From positions 239,849 to 303,848 of the forward strand of contig NMRB01000096.1 in NCBI GenBank assembly GCA_002633025.1: 64,000 bases of DNA, written 5' to 3'. Below the pieces are notes generated by a model that saw only the letters and a list, made by a program, of their open reading frames with translations, did not search any database and was not told the origin of the DNA. Positions within the stretch are counted from its first letter, which is position 1; each line of letters opens with the position of its first letter. Positions 1-10,832 of the stretch are shown piece after piece. A program made the translations under genes and the position numbers. This DNA is from Notospermus geniculatus (Eukaryota; Nemertea; Pilidiophora; Heteronemertea; Lineidae).

Positions 1-1133
1 CCACATTTCTTGAACACGATATCTACAATCGGCACGCCAAATACGAAGATGAAAGTGGCACAGCTTCGAACAATGCCACCGGGGGCCGTTATAAATCCAG
101 GGTGGTCGAAAGTGTTCAACACTTCGATCAGTAACAACATTCCACCCATCGTGACTGCAAAACAGGAAAGGAGACAAAAAAACAGAAACCCTTTCCTTAT
201 TTGAAGCCTATCAAGTTTTCTCCTATAAATGTATTGGCACATACTTGTCTCAGGGTCCTGTAGAATGTTATCATCATCAACCTGTGGAGCCTTTGAGCAG
301 AACACGCAGCTTTTTATAATCCTGGTCAATTCATTCCACGACTTTTTGCCATCTTGCTCCGGCTCTTCCCGATATTGCTGTATTCCAAACCAGAATATGA
401 TGATAGAAAGGACATCACCCGCACACATGAAACCATAACGATCTGTCATAAAAATCGGGCTTTTGTCGGATGAAAAAGGCAACTGGTTATTGAAATAGTT
501 ACCAATCAATGCTGTGCATATGATCCATCTCAGTGGTGATGAGAATGTTGAACCACCTTGCTGGGCCGCAAAAGTCAACATAACTACCACCACGACTATG
601 GCGCCAATTGCATTCGTTACAAAGCTGATGACGACGATAGCGAAGAATACCCGGTTGATGCTGATATCCATCGTCTTCATTGATGCATGCACTATTGCAA
701 CTATGAAACTGAGGACACTGCCAGTCACCTTTACCCCCATACCGAAGAGGAGTGTTCGGTATCTTCCTGCGTTAATGTCAGCATAAAGACCGATCGCCAT
801 GGGTAGGATGTACACCAACAAAACCAAAACAACTGCCATGGGCCCGAATTCTTCCCAGAACCTTCTTACACCATCTGCTCGTACGTTGAAGAACGTCTCA
901 AAGGCAGCATGCTTATCAAAGTCTAATGTAAAAGACTCCAAGAAGACTACAAAAAGAAGACAGAGTATGGCACGTCGGTATCGGCTTTGGTCGTGTCGGG
1001 TGTTGTCCGTGGAATTAGGATTATCTCTTGGTTGATCTGCAGGTAAATGGTCAAGAGATCCGGAGTTCCTTCTCTGGTTAAATGAGTGATGTGGAAGGAG
1101 TGGACTCTCTTCTTCAGCCTGAATTGCCGGCAT
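1..1133 (-). CDS. POT/SLC15-like transporter, left tandem copy, 5' part (runs off window)
   Basis: This looks like the N-terminal half of a divergent proton-coupled oligopeptide transporter. The start codon is at 1133-1131. The frame stays open to base 1, so the gene continues outside the window. The N-terminus has an acidic dileucine motif (EESPLL), which in SLC15A4-type proteins sends the protein to endolysosomes. Several hydrophobic helices follow, with a POT-like loop (GLYADINAGRYRT) corresponding to the family ADxYLGRYKT signature. Compared with the right copy it lacks 9 nt and 3 nt, both in frame, which suggests selection has kept it coding. Bases 155-244 (minus strand) begin GTATGT and end in a long pyrimidine tract plus CAG. 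They could be a 90-nt intron, or coding for a transmembrane helix, because they are open in frame. The family call is fairly secure; the substrate is unknown. Confidence 0.72.
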   Translation of the reverse strand, partial: MPAIQAEEESPLLPHHSFNQRRNSGSLDHLPADQPRDNPNSTDNTRHDQSRYRRAILCLLFVVFLESFTLDFDKHAAFETFFNVRADGVRRFWEEFGPMAVVLVLLVYILPMAIGLYADINAGRYRTLLFGMGVKVTGSVLSFIVAIVHASMKTMDISINRVFFAIVVISFVTNAIGAIVVVVVMLTFAAQQGGSTFSSPLRWIICTALIGNYFNNQLPFSSDKSPIFMTDRYGFMCAGDVLSIIIFWFGIQQYREEPEQDGKKSWNELTRIIKSCVFCSKAPQVDDDNILQDPETSMCQYIYRRKLDRLQIRKGFLFFCLLSCFAVTMGGMLLLIEVLNTFDHPGFITAPGGIVRSCATFIFVFGVPIVDIVFKKC

Positions 1134-2527
1134 TTTAAAATCCGTGTGGTCGTCTGGTCAGTCAAGCTAACTTCTGCGTAATTCTCTGGTGAACATGGAC
1201 TTCCTTGGAAAAGGGAAACAATAAATGGGGGAAACCTATTCCTTCAATGAGTTGTCATATGATTTGAAAAATTTCTTTTTCATTCTGTCGTGAAAGGAAT
1301 TTTGAATTGATATCATTCTTTTCCCAAGATTTTGTCACATTTATAGGATCATTGATCTGCAACACCTGTTTTACACTGTATGCTCAGGGATGACTTCCTC
1401 CTACGTCGACGGGGCTGACTTCAGTGTGGGATGCACTGCATGTTTTTTTGTGGATTATGCATGCGTAATGATGACTTTCGGGAAGAACAGTGATTCTAAA
1501 GTCCATCTATAGTCTCCAATGATTTTGTCTATGATGTATGATTGAAATGACTCAGCATGCTGAAGCTGTGGCAGCGAGAAAGAAGGGCAAAGACCTTCAC
1601 CGCTCAGGTAGGTGCAAAATCGTCACATTCTGTTTACTATACAAGCAATAGGAGCAGTCAGCCGCGCATATTCCCAACAGATGGCAGCAAAGTTCTAGCG
1701 GACCAATGTACAGGAAAATCTACGTGATTGCTGCTCGATCAATAATGACTGGGTCCGCTATATGCATTGAATTGGGCAGTAGTGACACCTATTGGTCAAC
1801 TCGCTGATAGCTCCTATTCAAGTGAGAAATCTTGAATGGTTTGACCTGTTTCTCTCATGCGGGGAAAATACACAACGTGTCGTGATTTCCGGGGGGGGGG
1901 GGGCTACACCGCCCATTTTCCCCATGCCCTTGATCAGGAATGTCACAAAAAGTAGGCTACCATTCCCACTGAGGTCTTTTCATCGAAGTCTATTGAAATT
2001 CTCACGCGATTTCCTTCCCTAACAAGAAAAACAGGCAAATACTATACATGTATGCCTTTCTTTCGTTCTAGCATTTTTTCGTTCTGTCCACGAATCTGAC
2101 CAAACGGCCAAGCTTATCGACTTCAAATTTTTAGATTATGTTCATCTTACTCATATCTAGAGTGGATTGAAAGGAAATTTCATTATTTCAATAATTTTGG
2201 TGATTTTGAACCCATTTTTGATAAGGTTCACGAGGTTTTAGTTACTGGAAAGTCTGGTGGATGGCATTGCAATTCCATTCCGGTCGTTTTCAGCGTCTGC
2301 AAAGAACATGTGACTGACCACGCCGCCACTAACAGGTGGGTAGCAGATACCGCGGCGAACATGTGGCGCTATTCGGACCGTGGGAATTTGGCCAGGCCTG
2401 ACCCGTTCTGAAGGTCCACCCATCAAGAATAGGTTCTACAGGAATAAAACACCCACCAGTATCTACATACTGCCCTTTATTCCTAAATAATAATATAAAT
2501 CATAGCACATACATCACGACATGTAGC

Positions 2528-2671
2528 GTGACTGAGGGCCGTATGCACGTGTCGGACTACAGCCTAAGTAGCTTATGTTAGACTTTCTCCTTGCTTGACG
2601 CATTGAGAAAAGTCAGACTTTAATGAAAGTGTGGCTGAAGTCCGACCAGTACATACGGCCCTCTATGTCAC
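2528..2671. mobile_element. Small inverted-repeat (MITE-like) element
   Basis: The ends are inverted copies: GTGAC followed by GAGGGCCGTATG on the left, and CATACGGCCCTC followed by GTCAC on the right. The match continues inward through GTCGGACT and AGTCCGAC. The element is about 144 bp with no coding capacity, so it can fold into an imperfect hairpin. It is likely a non-autonomous DNA transposon. I cannot identify a clear target-site duplication. Confidence 0.5.
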
Positions 2672-2952
2672 GAAAGCTAATTGGTGAAAGGTCGTACTCC
2701 TACTGATAATGCCGGACATGTGTAATAGAATCTAATGTCCCCGTCTTTCTGATGTCCCCCTGCCTTGTCTGTCGCAGAATAAAGGGTCTTGGTCTCTCTA
2801 GAGTCCAATCAGAAATAGATAAGCGAGCTAATCTAATTTGGGTCCAATTCAATTACACCTGTCTCTCAGATTCAAACTCGGATATCATTAGATCCTTATT
2901 CATTACACCTTCAGTCTCTGACGAAATCACACACACATTCAGATATTCAATT

Positions 2953-3340
2953 TTAGTCCTCTGATATTCCTCTTTGAACAGCCTGGGGATTGGTACCCCC
3001 TTGATCATATTCTACATCTCTCACTCTCTCAGTGTCAATAAACCTTGCTGTCCTCCCATTTTGTTCAATGATTCTGAGCCTTTCAGCCATGGACTCTTTT
3101 AACTCCTCAATGTCCTTGCTTACCTTAATGTAGGCTACCAGTAAGAGACGGGGCATTGAACCACCAGAAGAAAGAACATCATTATTCCAGCAAAGATGAA
3201 GCATATGGTTTCCACTTTTGAAAACACTTCCAGATTGGTCTGCGTTCCTACGATCATTTCAATTGTGAAAGCCAGAAGAGAAAGGCTTACTCCAAGACAT
3301 GTGGTTGTGCTCTGTAATCCTCGTGGACTTGACAGGTACA
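2953..3340 (-). pseudogene. C-terminal exon of a POT/SLC15-like transporter, frameshifted
   Basis: On the minus strand this reads as a transporter C-terminus: a motif SSPRGLQSTTT (POT proteins have an (A)PRSMQ-type motif here), then two hydrophobic helices and a charged cytoplasmic tail (KVSKDIEELKESMAERLR) ending at a stop at 2955-2953. The reading frame changes once, near 3155-3180 in the last helix, between the segment FAGIMMFFLLV and the segment LLLVAYIKVSK. A base appears to be missing, or two added. A tttacag acceptor abuts position 3340, but it sits inside the end of a transposon-like AT-rich block. It is either a decayed gene end or a sequencing error. Its position suggests it belongs to the right transporter copy. 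Confidence 0.5.
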
Positions 3341-3535
3341 CTGTAAATCTGGGCGTTTTGAATTAAAACAGTTTTTAAAACACATTTTTGTCACAGATAA
3401 AAATCACTTTTACGTGTCTTCTTCAAAAACACAAAAGTGTTTTTGGCATGAACATCCAATGTTTTGGGGTTAAACACTTGCTGTTTTACTGGTAAACACA
3501 CAGTGTTTAGGAAATACACAGTAGGAAAACACATA
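3341..3535. mobile_element. AT-rich repeat fragment rich in AAACAC/GTGTTT, inside the broken transporter
   Basis: This block starts with ACTGTAAAT and consists of GTGTTT/AAACAC motifs in both orientations. That resembles the short non-autonomous elements that end in ACTGTAAA in many animal genomes. It lies exactly between the two pieces of the right transporter copy and ends at the undetermined base 3536. I see no coding capacity. It may be an insertion that split the gene, or the ragged end of a contig. Confidence 0.35.
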
Positions 3536-3543
3536 NCACATAC

Positions 3544-4444
3544 GTATCTCAGGGTCCTGTAGAATGTTATCATTATCAACCTGTGGAGCCTTTGAGCAGA
3601 ACACGCAGCTTTTTATAATCCTCATCAATTCGTTCCACGACTTTTTGCCATCTTGCTCCAGCTCTTTTTGATATTGCTGTATTCCAAACCAGAATATGAT
3701 GATAGAAAGGACATCACCTGCACACATGAAACCATAACGATCTGTCATAAAAAACGGGCTTTTGTCGGATGAAAAAGGCAACTGGTTATTGAAATAGCTA
3801 CCAATCAATGCTGTGGATATGATCCATCTCAGTGGTGATGAGACGTCGTAGTATGTTGAACCACCTTGCTGGGCCGCAAAAGTCAACATAACTACCAACA
3901 CGACTGTAGTGCCAATTAAATTCGTTACAAAGCTGATGGCGAAGATAGCGAACAATACCCGGTTGATGCTGATATCCATCGTTTTGACTGATGCATGCAC
4001 TATTGCAACTACGAAACCGAGGACACTGCCCGTCACCTTTACGCCAAAACCTAAGAGGAGTGTTCGGTACCTTCCTGCGTAAATGTCAGCATAAAGACCG
4101 ATCGCCATGGGTAGGATGTAAAACAACAAAACCAAAAGAACAGCCATGGGCCCGAATTCTTCCCAGAAAGTTCTTGTACCACGTGCGCGTATGTTGAAGA
4201 ACGTCTCAAAGGCATGATTCTGATAAATCTCTAACGTAAAAAACTCCAAGAAGACTACAAAAAGAAGACAGAGTATGGCACGTCGGTATCTGCTTTGATC
4301 GTGTCGGGTGTTGTCCGTGGAATCAGGATTATTTCTTGGTTGATCTGCAGGTAAATGGTCAAGAGATCCCGAGTTCCTTCTCTGGTTGATGGATGAGTGA
4401 TGTCCAAGGAGTGGACTCTCTTCTTCAGCCTGAATTGCCGGCAT
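3544..4444 (-). CDS. POT/SLC15-like transporter, right tandem copy, 5' exon
   Basis: This is the first coding exon of the second transporter copy, about 300 codons from the start at 4444-4442. The dileucine motif EESPLL lies at residues 8-13, a first hydrophobic helix at about 56-71, a second at about 101-117, the POT-like loop GLYADIYAGRYRT at 116-128, and more helices at about 135-150, 163-188 and 243-255. It closely matches the left copy. Similarity also continues about 300 bp upstream of the start, so the 5' region was duplicated too. The exon ends at a GTATGT donor (minus strand) a few bases before the undetermined base at 3536, where similarity to the left copy stops. The middle of the protein is absent from the assembly here, so the locus is either deleted or misassembled. 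Confidence 0.7.
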
Positions 4445-4687
4445 TTTAAACTCCGTGTGGTCGTCTGCTCAGTCAAGCTAACTTCTGCGTGATTCTCTGC
4501 TGAACATGGACTTCCTTGATAAAAAAGGGAGACAATAATCGGGGAAACCCAATCCTTCAATGAGTTGTTGCATGATTTGAAAAAATTCTTTTTCATTCTA
4601 TCGTGAAAGGAGAGTTTTGAATTGTCATTCTTTTCACAAGATTTTGTCACGAATCAGGATAATTGATCCAGAACACCTGTTGTATGC

Positions 4688-4851
4688 TCAGCAATAACTT
4701 TGTCTCACGTCGACGGGGCTGGCTTCAGTGTACGTTACTGTACCCCCAGTTATGACATGTCTATAACCCGCCGAATGTCCTCTATGGTCTGGTGGCTGGC
4801 GGATTGGTCTCTTGGCAAAAGAAGTAATAAAGTAATAAAGAACATACAGCA
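4688..4851 (-). CDS. Candidate C-terminal exon of an unidentified membrane protein
   Basis: The minus strand reads as 54 open codons to a TGA stop at 4690-4688: the end of a hydrophobic helix (LYVLYYFITSF), a basic stop-transfer (AKRPIRQ) and a polar tail containing TYTEASPVDV. A possible acceptor (actcacag) precedes it. The frame upstream continues the helix (LAVIIEGLTV) but meets a stop. The tail frame is also open in the corresponding duplicated DNA at about 1384-1430, where TEVSPVDV ends at another stop. I do not recognise the protein. It could be the last exon of a separate gene or a decayed copy. Confidence 0.33.
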
Positions 4852-4852
4852 C

Positions 4853-7800
4853 TGTGAGTCCTTCGATGATGACAGCAAGCCCAAGTCAGCAACCCTGGCC
4901 CGAACACTACCCAAGCTCTGTGGTACAGTCCATGACCAGCTATCTTGTGGTCGAACCACAAGAAACGGAAAGGCAATGAACGACATGAATGCAGAGATTG
5001 CCGACGATGTTCGGCAGTTCGAAAATTGGGCAATTTTGAAGAAAAAAAATGGTTTCGGTTCTGTCTTTTCGAAATTGGGGTACACTTCGGCGGTTTGGCG
5101 CATTCGGCGGTTCGGCGTTTTCGAACTGCTTGGCGACGTTTGTTTGATGAGACTACATGTCACAAGTACACGATGATCGGATATCCCTCTTTTGCCAAAC
5201 AGTCGAGGGTCTCTCGAGTCCAAACCCTGTGAAAACCGCACCGCTTGTCGCAAAACATGGCGAAACCACTGTTGTGGAAACGTCGGGCGTTGCCTGGGAA
5301 CAGAACTGATTGGCAATGGTATCATCACTGTGTCACATGCCAGGTGAGGCTGGAAATCCCAGACTGTGTTAGATTACTGGTTGTCAAGGAGATGGTGAAG
5401 ACATTATTGGTGCGACCATTGCTCAGCTACTGGTATTGTCTATAATGGCATAGGATGTGGATGATGGACTCCGTCGATTCTGGAGTGTGCCCACTCATCA
5501 CAATGCGTGCAGCAATGTACACCTGCTGGATTAGACTTTCGTGTGTAAAAAAATCAAATGAGTTTTGCCTTTAGTTTTTACTTGATTCATGGGATGGATG
5601 CTGTATCAATGTGCATCGTCTTCACACAGGAGTACATGTATGTACCGGGAATGCTGATCGACGTCTGAAAAAGAGGCAATTTGTGGATGGAGTGATACAT
5701 CAGAATTCAAGTACGAGTAGGCCTACCAGAGGATCTCTGGATCCCAGCTTTCGAGGGCGAGCTACATTGCAAGTTGAAGCTTGGACGATCTATGATTTTA
5801 TCTGGTCTGCCAGGTGACGAGGCGTGGAAGCTGGACTGTGCTGATGTCAGGGTAATCAATAGGGTATGCGCTGGATTTTGATAAACTGCAGGTGGTCATT
5901 TTGTTTCTTCTGGGACTAAAAACATTGTGATACATACAGATAGCTGAGTTGTAAGAGTCCTTACGCCTGCCTGCCATATACATGTATATAATCTCAACAC
6001 CAACATCGTAGTACCCTGTTTATCGATCCCGGCCATATCTCTTGACTCGATTTCCATTAATTCACGTTTCACCGTATTAATTTTGAATGGTCTCTACAAC
6101 ATTAACTCTTACCATCTAAAACAAAGTTACATGGCCTCTTCCTCAAGTTATAAGCTGTACCGTAACTCATTTGATATTCTCAGCATTGTTGACATACTAT
6201 CTTACAAAATATGGATGAATATTGTTAAGTGTGAAATGATGAGTACCACCAACGCCTGGATGCTGTAAAGACGTGCATACAATCGTTTCAATTTGACATT
6301 CTTTTGTCAAATGATTGTATCACGTAGCATTCTTGCATTTCAAAGGATTGTCGGTCTACAGTTAAATACCGAGAGATAACCATTGTGCCTCACTCGACAT
6401 ATCAGATTATCAATAGCATAATTCATACTGGAGGAATTTTGATACGGATTTTTTATGTTCACTGTGTCTCTCTCTATTGCTGTTATGATTTGATTTCGTA
6501 TGAGCTTGCGTTTATATCGGATGGGTGCATTACTCTGGAGGAGTCTGGATGTTTTCAAATGTTAAGAGGACGAATTTAAAAAATTCTAGGAGGCGATTCT
6601 GTGTTCAAGCTTGTGTTCTACTAGTATTTCCTTTTAAGGTATTCAAGCCTTTACAGTGTTTGAGGTTGTTATTGATGAGAATTAATCAAATCATCTTCAT
6701 ACATAATGGATTCTAACTTCAGAAAAAACTAGTCATTAAGAAGTCGCCATAACGCTGTTGTTTACCTAACCACTCCTTTAATGTGTGGTGATTAGATTTT
6801 GAGGCTGATGTGCAAAGCTATTATGAAAAACTTAAAGAGTCTCAGGCAATATTCGTGAGTGCTGACGTGGGTGTAACGCACCCAACAGCTAACTTTGAAT
6901 TTTTATTGACTGGATGATACTTCTGATGAAAAAACCTACGGCAAGTGGTTATTTAGATGTGCACGGTGTTCGTGTCACATGTAGAGGACTTGACACTTTA
7001 ACAAGAGGAGCACTGTGTGGCTATAGCTTTCGGCTGTCGTGTAACCACAGTGATAGGGTAAAGTGTCTTGGTATTCTGGTGCCAAGTACGGAAGTCAATG
7101 GGAGATGCATGTACAAGCATGTATGTGGCTTGGATACATGGAGGTGATGGGCCAATAGAGGAACAGCAAGGATCAGGTGACTCAAAAAGCAGTGCGAATC
7201 TTTGTTATCTCGCAGTGTGAGCACACGTAGAGAAAAACTGGAATCTCACTTCAGTCCAACTGAAAACGTTACATGGTCGGACCTCAAAGTCTGTGAAGTG
7301 CTATTGTTTTGAATCTGATTACATTTGACGGACAAAAAGGCTGATTCCACACAGAGGTGCAGCATTGTGACTAGACACCATCAGCTGGGACACCGAGTCC
7401 ACACACAGATCCCGGGACATAGGTTCAGCATGCTGTAGACACCGCCCGCTGGGACTAGATGGTAAAAATACATCGTCCACCATGTTTCATGTTACATGTA
7501 TGTAATCAAACAAAAAATATGCTACCACTGATTTTGGTACAACGAAATGCATACTTTATAAACGCAAGTCCAATTTCATACGTTTGTGTTTTCTACAAAC
7601 TGCTAATAACTCCAGAAGTAATTACTAAAAGCCAGTGTTTTAATACTGAAATGATTTGAAACATCATTGAAAGCATGAGTTAACAAACTTCTCTAAAACT
7701 ACCATCAACTGTGTACTAATTTGAAATTTCAAGTATGAAGACTTTTTATTATTAAATGAGCCAGCTATTTCGACTGATGATACTTGATACATGACAATAG

Positions 7801-8977
7801 TGCATGTATTGGTGGTAAGTGCAGTCTTCCATATTCGTCGCCTGAATTCTCATATGGCTGTGTACTAGAATTCATGGTTACGTGATTAAACTTTTATGTA
7901 CTGGGTTCCTTTGAGCGCTCGCTATCACTGGCACTACATATATTAAATTTGCATTGAATGGGCAGGCATGGCAGGTATGAACTAAACCGAATTTTGCACT
8001 GATGATAACAGAAATGATGTAAACATTGAAAAACTCTTGAAATGTGAATGCAATTTTAAATAATAGGAATTATTGGTAAAATGAAACGGCAGAATGTTGC
8101 AGCAATTAACCAGCTGCTGTGTCTAACACGATAGTGAGATCTGCCATCACTCATTTATTAACAGCATTAATTGATGCGATCGTTTTTATGAATATTCATC
8201 GCTATTGAATTTGGATTACCATGGTAACGATATGAAATAGCCACAATTATATTTGGCCACTTCTGTGTGTGGTTCAATAGTATTAACTCATGTATAATAC
8301 GTGTCAGAGTGTGGAAGTTGATACCGGCATTTTATTGGGAGAGATTCGAGATATGGCGTGTGTGGTGATTTCTGTCAAACGAACTTCAGGAAGGATGTGA
8401 TGCTGACTTTTTATGATACATTTGCTGGGCTTTTCTCAGGTGGTCAAGATTCAAGAACGAACATCTCTACATTGCCATCTCTCCAATTTCTCCAAATTTA
8501 GTTTGGCACTTGCAGACATTGACGAACATCTGGACATTGCCTCACGTTACTCATTTTACCTGCCCGTGCATTTTATCTGCATCTTCTCTCTGTTTTGTGA
8601 TGCTGCTGCATCTGGCCGACACCTGAATGGTGTGATTGGATGGGATGATGTGTTTGGATGGTGGAGGGAGAGCTTGTTGCCTTCAGTACACTCACAACAA
8701 AACATTTTGTATGGAACTTAGAAATCACCTGGCGAAGAGGAGGGACGACGTTAAAGCATCGCGAACCTCATATTGACTTTGTGCCTTTTTAGCGGAAGGC
8801 TGTTTTAAATCTTAAGTGTTGTCGATTGATCGTGAAGTTGGATCATTTAACATGTAACCAGGATGTGCTGTGTGTAAAACAATGAAATGGTAGCTACTAG
8901 TATATGGATTACAAGACTTGTTGCTGAAATGCTATTACTCATGAAAGTGCTCAGAAATGTCTCAAGTGAAATCTTAC
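4853..8977. other. No convincing gene
   Basis: Open frames overlap on both strands at 4750-5330, but none has a recognisable domain, and their codons look composition-driven. The rest is AT-rich with many stops and no strong splice-bounded coding segment. I see no RNA gene or obvious transposon ends here. Confidence 0.5.
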
Positions 8978-9173
8978 AAACTGAAGATCTACTAATGGGC
9001 CTCCTCATCTTATCCTCTCTCGGGAAAGACATAGCTGGTATGGATGAATCATAAACTTTAAGACGAACAGGATAATTTCCCTTGCTGCTGCTGTGGATTG
9101 CACCATACTTGTCATTCCAGTTGTCATTTGAAGAAGACATCCTCGATGCAGGGTCGTCCGGATAATACACCAT
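8978..9173 (-). CDS. Weak candidate first exon, unknown product
   Basis: The minus strand has an ATG at 9173-9171 followed by 65 open codons with a mixed polar composition (for example SSSNDNWNDKYG and SFPREDKMRRP). They end at a good donor, GTAAGA, at 8977. No matching neighbouring exon was found, so this rests on codon texture plus one splice site only. Confidence 0.2.
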
Positions 9174-10751
9174 TGATTAAGACCTTTGCAATTAGAAACG
9201 CGTTTCTTCCAGCGGGTCTATCACTTTCTGCTGTCTGACTAATGTTAATAGCTTTTTGCACACAGCATCGCTTTTTCCTTCAAGATCTCTTTGGATGCCA
9301 TTAAAGATCTCATCAGAGGAAGTTGGTTAAGAATTTATCCGTCCACGTTTCTCATCGGTCTCTTTGCCAAGATCCTTATTGCTGAGGGCAGTACATGTAT
9401 GTGCTTCAAGTTATTCCTTCAAAGTTACAACGTCTTTGATACCTGGACAGTACTTCTTGTGGTGTCTTTCTGAGAATGCCGATATCAAAGTTACCAGTTC
9501 ATCAGGCTCTATGGATGTAAGATGTATTGCTTTGAATTCTTGGTGTGGTGAGAAGCCAGGGCTGCCATCCGTATAAAGTGCTCAATGGACATGACTTCGA
9601 GGTGAACAGACACAAAGATGGTAACTACAAGATGAATCTACGGAAGTTTTTTGTTCGAAGACAAAACGGTTACTGACTGCTGTTGAGGCAAGATAGCTTG
9701 CAATGGCGAGTAGTGTTCGCTTACCGTCAGAGACTAGATCCTCTCAGGGGGGATGGCTCCACAAAACATGGTGCTCAGGTGGAGGACGACAGGTAAATAT
9801 GATCTCTTAATAATATTTGGAGAGAAACACGAGATAATGTGATATTGGTTACATTCGATTAGTTCAATTTGTTCTGAGAAACGTTTTGTTTTGGTTGTAG
9901 AGTGGGAACAAGCTGACGATTCATCCAAGAAGAAAATGGTCACAACTCTTGTTTATCTTGAAAGAAGCCTGAACTGTAGGCCAAGCTATGTTACATGTAC
10001 AAAGTCACAGCTCTAGCCTATTCAGTCAGTTGTCAGTGTGCATGGCTGAGGGTTGCACCACACATCCACTCATACGTTCACTTTAAGATACTTTTGATTA
10101 TAATTCAGAGAATTGTGTTGACTGTGTAAAATGATCATGGAAATCATTCCAGAAGTCCTTCAGCTAATTGGTGGTAATTTGGGTCACAATAATTATATAT
10201 ATTTTGGCTTCCCATTCAAGCTTTGACCAGGAAATCCCCTATTACTAGAGAAATAATGAGACACACGAGAAAAGGATGGTCTCACTAAAGGATAACTCTG
10301 CTTTGCCGAGATCCACATAGTGATTTGTCATTCTAACACCAGGTGGCAGTTGCTACGTGTGTAGAGTGCCCTCTATTGAGTAATGAGACACATGCACTAA
10401 TTGTCATGTATCAGATGTTGGGCAAGTCGACCTCGAGATATTCAGGACAGCTCGTTCCTACTTGCATCATTTTGCATCGAAGTCTGTCATTGCTATAGGT
10501 GATATAATGTGTATCCAGTAGTCTGCACCTCGTGTTACACGCAAGTACAACACAATATATCGACTTTGTAACCCTCGTTAATGAGAGGCAGTCACTTGAA
10601 TGACCACTCGAGTATTTAATTAGTGACTAATGGGGACTGGGAGATGTCGTGCTATTGGGTTAATTACAGTCGTGGTGTACACAGCTACGCAAAACCACGT
10701 ATCATGTGACGTCATCGATTTCGCTGGCGTCTTTTGTGAGGCGTTAACTGT

Positions 10752-10832
10752 AGACTGGTTCCCTGTCGTCGTGCGCTCCGGCTCCGCTGGGTGCCTGAAG
10801 TTGAGGCACGCACTACGACAGGGGACCAGTCT
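10752..10832. repeat. Inverted repeat (hairpin), copy A only
   Basis: The left arm AGACTGGTTCCCTGTCGT and the right arm ACGACAGGGGACCAGTCT are near-perfect inverted copies separated by a GC-rich loop. In copy B (about 20281-20362) most of the left arm is deleted, so the hairpin cannot form there. Its function is unknown. Confidence 0.5.

Noticed and set aside
4750-5328. 192-codon minus-strand frame and an overlapping 158-codon plus-strand frame
   Set aside because: Both strands are open over the same bases, and neither shows a domain. Part of the minus strand is better explained by a third frame (4688-4851).
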